From assembly GCA_964428885.1 (NCBI GenBank), contig CAYRZP010000067.1:1-11750 (forward strand): a stretch of DNA of 11,750 nt. Direction: 5' to 3'. Positions 6,782 to 11,750 of the stretch are shown piece after piece. A program made the translations under genes and the position numbers. Positions within the stretch are counted from its first letter, which is position 1. Each line of letters opens with the position of its first letter. The stretch comes from JAQVQN01 sp964428885. GTDB taxonomy: Bacteria; Verrucomicrobiota; Kiritimatiellia; RFP12; UBA1067. The notes beneath the pieces were generated by a model, which saw only the letters and a program-made list of their open reading frames with translations, was not told the origin of the DNA and made no database searches.

Positions 6782-6787
6782 CCTTCC
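6782..6787 (-). promoter_or_regulatory. Ribosome binding site fixing the ricT start
   Basis: GGAAGG on the minus strand lies 7 bases before ATG 6774. It overlaps the alternative TTG at 6789, which therefore cannot use it. Confidence 0.65.
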
Positions 6788-6792
6788 AAGTT

Positions 6793-7744
<952 letters not shown>

Positions 7745-7755
<11 letters not shown>

Positions 7756-8404
7756 CTAAAACCTCTCGCAGGCGTTCGCACACCTCTTCTCGTATCTCGG
7801 AGGCGACCTCCGCGACCGCGCGTCCCGTTGCAACCAAAATGATCCTCTTGGTGTCACGCCGTGCCAATTCAAGAAAACCTTCGCGAAGACGCATATGGAA
7901 AGCCTCGTCTTCCCGCTCGATCCGGTCTGGCGTTGAAGCGGTTTGAGAATGCCGCCGCATCAGCCGCTCCCGGCCTGTGTCCGGATCTACATCCAGCAGC
8001 ACGGTCAAGTCGGGCCGCAGCCCGCCGGTCGCGAAAAAATTGGCGCTTTCCAGCTCGTCGAGTCCGAAGCCCCGTCCGTAACCCTGATAAGCGAAGGTCG
8101 ATTCTTCAAAACGATCGCATAACACCCAGCAGCCCCGCGACAAAGCCGGACGGATCAGACATTCGACATGCTGCGCCCGGCTCGCGAGAAACAGCAAGAC
8201 CTCAGCGCGCGGAACCGGTGCCTCGCCGCCATGGTTGTGCTGCAGTAAACCGCGTACAGACTCGCCGAGCATGGTTCCGCCCGGCTCCCTTGTGGTCGTG
8301 ACGCCAATACCGCGGCCCTGCAAATAATCCGCCAGCAGCCGTATATGCGTTGACTTCCCGCTGCCCTCGGGCCCCTCGAAAGTTATGAACACCCCTCGCT
8401 TCAT
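7745..8404 (-). CDS. tmk: Thymidylate kinase
   Basis: The enzyme phosphorylates dTMP to dTDP with ATP in the cytoplasm and is essential for dTTP supply. At 219 residues it is typical. Motifs are the P-loop GPEGSGKST (11-19), TREPGGT (38-44) binding dTMP, DRFEESTFAYQGYGRG (97-112, equivalent to the usual DRYxDS block) and the Arg-rich LID RERLMRRHSQ...DRIERE (145-165). Glycine rather than arginine before the Ser-Gly-Lys of the P-loop, with arginines in the LID, marks the bacterial (E. coli-like) type. The frame is open to 8500, but those 32 extra residues are a Gly/Arg-rich antisense shadow of cysS. ATG 8404 has GAAAGG 7 bases upstream and shares one base with the cysS stop (TAATG). It overlaps holB downstream by 11 bases. 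Confidence 0.95.
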
Positions 8405-9813
8405 TAGCGCGCCTTTCTCACTCTCTGCCCCTCCTTCGAGTCGCGCACCTCCCAGCCGATCGCCGCGAGCCGGTCCCGGATGCGGTCCGAGCCCGACCAA
8501 TCTTTGGCCGTGCGCGCCGCCGCGCGCTCATTCAAAAGCGACTCGACCTCAGCCGGTATGGCGTCGTTTTTTGCGGAACGTCCGAAACGAACTAACCCCA
8601 GCACACTATCCATGCGGTCGAAAATCTCAAGCGTCGCTGCGGCAGCATCGGGCGTCAGTCCATTCTGCCCCCCCATCAAACTGTTGCTTTCGCGCACCAG
8701 CGCGAACAGCGCCGCGAAAGCTTCCGGCATGTTGATGTCGTCGTTCACAGCCGCCGTGAAATCTTCAAGCGCTTTGACGGCCGGTTCAGGCGCGATTCCG
8801 GCAGACGCGCCTTTGGCGAGTTCGATCAGGGCGTCCACGCATCCGTCGACACGTGCCAGCGCGGCGCGCGCGGCCTCTAGCGCCGTGAAAGTGAAGTTGA
8901 GCGGCTGACGATAGTGTCCGTTTATCAAAACATAACGGATCTCGCGTCCGCCCCAGCCTTGATCCAACAGATCGCGCAACGTGAAGAAATTACCCAGTGA
9001 TTTGGACATTTTCTCCCCGTTGACCCGCAGGTGGGCGCAATGCATCCAGTAGCGCACAAAAGGCCTGCCAGTCGCTCCCTCGGCTTGCGCGATCTCGTTT
9101 TCGTGATGCGGAAAGAGATTGTCGATGCCGCCGGTGTGCAGATCAAAGGTTTCGCCAAGGTACTTTATCGACATGGCAGAGCACTCCAGGTGCCACCCTG
9201 GACGCCCCCTGCCCCATGGCGATTCCCAGACGACATCGCCGTCGTTCTCGTCCCACGCTTTCCACAAGGCGAAATCTCCATAGTTCTCCTTTTCGTACTC
9301 ATCCAGCGCCACTCGCGAGCCGGCTTTGAGACTGGCGCGATCAAGCCTGGATAATTTGCCATAACCGTCGAAATTGGCGACGTTGAAATATACGGAACCG
9401 TCTTCTGACTTGTAGGCCAGGCCGCGCTCGAAGAGCGTCCCGATCAAAGCGATCATTTCCGGCACGTGTTCCGTCGCGGCCGGATAGAACTCGGCAGGCT
9501 GGATGTTGAGCCGTGCCAAGTCCTCGAAAAAGGCCGCGATGAAAGGTCTGGTGAAACCGGATAACGGCAGGCCCGCCGACATGGCGCCGCGGATGGTCTT
9601 GTCGTCCACGTCCGTGAGATTCATGACCTGCGTTACACGGTAGCCATTGAACAGCAGGCCCCGCCTCAATAGGTCTTCAAAAGTATACGCCCGGAAATTC
9701 CCGATGTGCGCGAAATTGTAAACCGTCGGACCGCAAGTGTACATGCGGACGTGGTTGCCCTCAAGCGGAGTGATCGTTTCTTTTTCTCTGGTCAAACTGT
9801 TATAAATCAGCAT
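8404..9813 (-). CDS. cysS: Cysteinyl-tRNA synthetase
   Basis: This class I aminoacyl-tRNA synthetase charges tRNA-Cys in the cytoplasm. At 469 residues it is near the E. coli length of 461. The HIGH-type signature is HIGN (36-39) and the second signature is KMSKS (268-272) in GEKMSKSLGNF. The four zinc ligands that select cysteine are present: Cys27 in YTCGPT, Cys211 in HLECSAMS, and His236 and Glu240 in HHENE. NLTDVDDK (65-72) and GRPGWHLECS (203-212) are further family blocks. The C-terminal part (about 310-469) is the helical anticodon-binding region. The start ATG overlaps the ispF end by 7 bases (ATGCTGA); a GGAG lies 10 bases before it. Proximity to ispF recalls the ispD-ispF-gltX-cysE-cysS cluster of Firmicutes, with gltX and cysE absent. 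Confidence 0.97.
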   Translation of the reverse strand: MLIYNSLTREKETITPLEGNHVRMYTCGPTVYNFAHIGNFRAYTFEDLLRRGLLFNGYRVTQVMNLTDVDDKTIRGAMSAGLPLSGFTRPFIAAFFEDLARLNIQPAEFYPAATEHVPEMIALIGTLFERGLAYKSEDGSVYFNVANFDGYGKLSRLDRASLKAGSRVALDEYEKENYGDFALWKAWDENDGDVVWESPWGRGRPGWHLECSAMSIKYLGETFDLHTGGIDNLFPHHENEIAQAEGATGRPFVRYWMHCAHLRVNGEKMSKSLGNFFTLRDLLDQGWGGREIRYVLINGHYRQPLNFTFTALEAARAALARVDGCVDALIELAKGASAGIAPEPAVKALEDFTAAVNDDINMPEAFAALFALVRESNSLMGGQNGLTPDAAAATLEIFDRMDSVLGLVRFGRSAKNDAIPAEVESLLNERAAARTAKDWSGSDRIRDRLAAIGWEVRDSKEGQRVRKAR

Positions 9814-10313
9814 TTTGAGGTTTCTCCGATCTCATGGCCACGCGAACGGACGGCGGCCGCGGCCATCGCCATTATGCCTTCACTACGTCCCGCCGCGTCC
9901 ATGCCCTCATTGGTTTTGGCTTTGACTGACACACGCGACACGTCGATGCGCATAACCTCGGCCAAACGTGACCGCATCGCCGGAATGTGCGGCATGAGTT
10001 TTGGAGACTCGGCAATGACCGTGGCGTCAGTGTTCTCGATTTCCCAGCCCTTGCGGCGCACGCGATCAGTCACGATACTCAAAAGTTCAGTGCTGTCACA
10101 GTTCTTCCAACGCGGGTCGCTGTCCGGAAAATGTTGTCCGATATCGCCTTCCGCCACGGCGCCCAGCAAGGCGTCACACAAAGCGTGTACCAGCACGTCC
10201 GCGTCGGAATGTCCGGCAAGCCCCCTGCCGTAAGGGATTTCAACCCCCCCCAGCACCAGTTTGCGGCCATCGGCGAAGCGATGAGAGTCATACCCTATTC
10301 CGAAACGTGTCAT
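9807..10313 (-). CDS. ispF: 2-C-methyl-D-erythritol 2,4-cyclodiphosphate synthase
   Basis: The enzyme cyclises CDP-methylerythritol 2-phosphate in the MEP isoprenoid pathway; it is a cytoplasmic trimer with zinc at each active site. At 168 residues it is slightly longer than the usual 157-160, because of a C-terminal extension. Metal ligands are Asp9 and His11 in GIGYDSHRF and His43 in GHSDADVLVHALCDALLGA. DIGQHFPDSDP (57-67) and KAKTNEGMDAAGRSEGI (131-147) form the rest of the site; the usual hydrophobic GLGF-like stretch reads GMDAAG here. ATG 10313 is the only sensible start, since motifs begin at residue 5. No Shine-Dalgarno precedes it, and a -10-like box lies 7 bases upstream. It is the first gene of the packed minus-strand run. 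A C8 run (10244-10251) lies near its start. ispD is not in the window. Confidence 0.95.
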   Translation of the reverse strand: MTRFGIGYDSHRFADGRKLVLGGVEIPYGRGLAGHSDADVLVHALCDALLGAVAEGDIGQHFPDSDPRWKNCDSTELLSIVTDRVRRKGWEIENTDATVIAESPKLMPHIPAMRSRLAEVMRIDVSRVSVKAKTNEGMDAAGRSEGIMAMAAAAVRSRGHEIGETSKC

Positions 10314-10320
10314 GCGCGTT

Positions 10321-10349
10321 ACTATACATGTTTTATATGTTAACTACAA
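10321..10349 (-). promoter_or_regulatory. Predicted promoter of the ispF-led operon, possibly giving a leaderless mRNA
   Basis: On the minus strand TATAGT (10326-10321) is preceded after 17 bases by TTGTAG (10349-10344). The -10 matches consensus at five positions and the -35 at three. The expected start of transcription falls at or within a base or two of the ispF ATG (10313). The bases between -10 and ATG (AACGCGC) contain no ribosome site, which would fit a leaderless transcript. Sequence prediction only. Confidence 0.4.
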
Positions 10350-10375
10350 TCAAACCGTGCCTGACAGTTACAAAA

Positions 10376-10386
10376 GCCTATTAGGC
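10376..10386. repeat. Perfect 11-base palindrome between the divergent ispF and ligase genes
   Basis: GCCTA-T-TAGGC is symmetric and flanked by AAAA on the left and GATTTT on the right, so the symmetry nearly continues. It sits about midway in the 161-base divergent spacer (10314-10474), upstream of the predicted ispF promoter. It could be an operator for a dimeric regulator or a chance palindrome. Apart from this, the ispF promoter and the ligase ribosome site (AGGAG 10464-10468), I see nothing else in the spacer. Confidence 0.35.
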
Positions 10387-10474
10387 GATTTTGGTCTTTC
10401 AAACCGCGAGGGCAAACTGCTAACATTTAAGACATGCCTTCATTATGTGGCGGCACATTAATTAGGAGAGAAGA

Positions 10475-11750
10475 ATGTCATTTCACGGATATGCCAACGA
10501 TTTGGACACCCCGGTGCATCTGGTCAGCGCCCCTGACTACATGCCGTCCGCGCAAATGCGTGCTTTGCAACTGCACCGCCTGCAGGGATTAGTCAAAAGG
10601 GTTTATGAAAACGTGCCGTTGACCCGTAAACGCATGGACGAGCGCGGTGTGCGTCCGGAACATATTAAAACCCTGAAAGACATAGCACTTCTGCCATTCA
10701 TGCTGAAAACCGACCTGCGTGACGAATACCCGTTCGGCCTCTTCGCTTCGCCGATGAACGAAATCGTCCGCTTCCACTGCTCAAGCGGCACAACCGGCAA
10801 GCCGATCATCATCGGCAACACGCAGAACGACATAGACGTTTGGCAGAATGGCTGCATGCGTGCTCTGGCCATGTGCGGTGTGCGCAGTTCCGATGTCATG
10901 CAGGTCGCTTACGGTTACGGTCTTTTCACGGGAGGCCTGGGCCTGCATTATGGCGGCGAGGGCATCGGCTGCGCCGTTTTACCGATCTCCGGCGGCAACA
11001 CCGACCGCCAGCTCATGCTGATGAAAGACATGGGGGTCACCGTCATTGCCAGCACCCCGAGTTATTTCCTACATCTGATTGACGAAGGCATGAAAAAGGG
11101 CATTGACTTCAAATCCGACCTTCGGCTTAAGCACGGTGTTTTCGGCGCCGAGCCATGGACTGAAGAGATGCGCTCCAAAATCGAGAGCCTGACCGGCATT
11201 AACGCGCATGACATTTACGGGCTTACCGAAATCTGCGGCCCGGGTGTGGCAAACGACTGCGCGGCCCGCCGCGGGCTTCACGTTTTCGAGGATCATTTCT
11301 ATCCTGAGATCGTCGATCCCGACACTCTGGAGCCGCTGCCCGACGGCGAGCAGGGTGAATTGGTCTTCACCACGCTGACACGCACCGGAACACCGATGCT
11401 GCGATACCGGACCCGCGACATTTCGCGCATATATACTGATCCCTGCCCATGCGGACGGACAATTCGTGCCATCGAACGGATCAGCGCCCGCACCGACGAC
11501 ATGCTGATTATCCGCGGCGTGAACGTGTTTCCCTCGCAGATCGAGGCCGGCCTGTTGTCGATCAAGTCCGTTTTGCCGCACTATATGATTGTGGTCGACA
11601 AAGACGGCGATCTCGACACACTTGAGATCAAAGTCGAGGTCACCCAAGAGGTTTTCAGCGATGACATCAAGTCACTGCAGATTCTGCGCGCGCAGATAGC
11701 GCATGCCGTGCAGAAAATCATCAACATCAGCGCCAAAATCACACTGGTCG
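10475..11750 (+). CDS. PaaK-type phenylacetate (aryl)-CoA ligase, 3' end cut by window
   Basis: About 425 codons are open to the window edge. PaaK proteins are about 430-440 residues, so only a short tail is missing. The enzyme activates an arylacetate with ATP to the acyl-AMP and then the CoA thioester. Visible adenylate-forming motifs are the phosphate loop SSGTTGKP (103-110), FGAEPW (223-228), DIYGLTE (246-252), LRYRTRD (309-315), CPCGR (324-328) and DDMLIIRGVNVFPSQIE (341-357), the PaaK C-terminal lid. ATG 10475 has AGGAG 6 bases upstream. It is divergent from ispF and has its own leader. No paa catabolic genes are visible. In anaerobes such ligases often sit beside indolepyruvate ferredoxin oxidoreductase genes and act on aryl acids from amino acids, but the next gene lies outside the window, so the substrate is not settled. 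Confidence 0.9.
   Translation, partial: MSFHGYANDLDTPVHLVSAPDYMPSAQMRALQLHRLQGLVKRVYENVPLTRKRMDERGVRPEHIKTLKDIALLPFMLKTDLRDEYPFGLFASPMNEIVRFHCSSGTTGKPIIIGNTQNDIDVWQNGCMRALAMCGVRSSDVMQVAYGYGLFTGGLGLHYGGEGIGCAVLPISGGNTDRQLMLMKDMGVTVIASTPSYFLHLIDEGMKKGIDFKSDLRLKHGVFGAEPWTEEMRSKIESLTGINAHDIYGLTEICGPGVANDCAARRGLHVFEDHFYPEIVDPDTLEPLPDGEQGELVFTTLTRTGTPMLRYRTRDISRIYTDPCPCGRTIRAIERISARTDDMLIIRGVNVFPSQIEAGLLSIKSVLPHYMIVVDKDGDLDTLEIKVEVTQEVFSDDIKSLQILRAQIAHAVQKIINISAKITLV

Noticed and set aside
8405..8500. N-terminal extension of thymidylate kinase to 8500
   Set aside because: The extra 32 residues are antisense to the conserved end of cysS, and the canonical Tmk start with its own ribosome site is at 8404.
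10603..10899. 98-codon minus-strand frame within the aryl-CoA ligase
   Set aside because: It is antisense to the conserved SSGTTGKP region and has no domain evidence.

Overview
The window looks like a chromosomal segment from a Gram-negative-type bacterium of the PVC group, most likely Kiritimatiellota or Lentisphaerota. Three things suggest this: a protein tail of the 'VNLGFYGNTPWATMSP' kind, which I associate with the beta-helix surface proteins abundant there; a perfect GGACGGCTCG/CGAGCCGTCC palindrome of a type I recall as dispersed in those genomes; and the mix of housekeeping genes. This placement is inference from memory, not a search.

Layout. Positions 1-98 hold the last codons of a secreted beta-helix-like protein. 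Positions 99-357 are a scar region with the palindrome and a decayed IS4-type transposase tail (in-frame stop plus an apparent frameshift). A good promoter (perfect TATAAT) then leads into a plus-strand pair: an exported aldose 1-epimerase (471-1655) and an SGLT-type Na+/sugar symporter (1723-3585) that keeps nearly all galactose-contact residues of the Vibrio SGLT. Together they read as a sugar-capture unit: the mutarotase interconverts anomers outside the cytoplasm and the symporter imports the sugar with sodium.

From 3642 to 10313 everything lies on the minus strand. In transcription order: ispF, cysS, tmk, holB, ricT, aroQ and a PfkB-family kinase form one tightly packed run, with overlaps of 7, 1, 11 and 29 bases and gaps of 18 and 1 base. 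After a 134-base spacer containing paired short repeats comes a divergent DapB-like reductase. The operon covers isoprenoid synthesis (IspF), cysteine charging (CysS), dTMP synthesis (Tmk), the clamp-loader delta' subunit (HolB), an iron-sulfur PSP1 protein (RicT) and the shikimate pathway (AroQ). It joins two segments that are separate in Bacillus: ispF...cysS and tmk...holB-ricT.

Divergent from ispF, across a 161-base gap, is a plus-strand PaaK-type aryl-CoA ligase (10475 onward), cut off by the window end only a few residues short of the usual length.

I see no new defence, mobile or multi-component system. The points most worth checking are the DapB-like protein with altered catalytic motifs, the long charged insertion in the symporter, the exported mutarotase/symporter pairing, the repeat pairs before the DapB-like gene, and the possibly leaderless start of the housekeeping operon. 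No tRNA, rRNA or CRISPR array was recognised.
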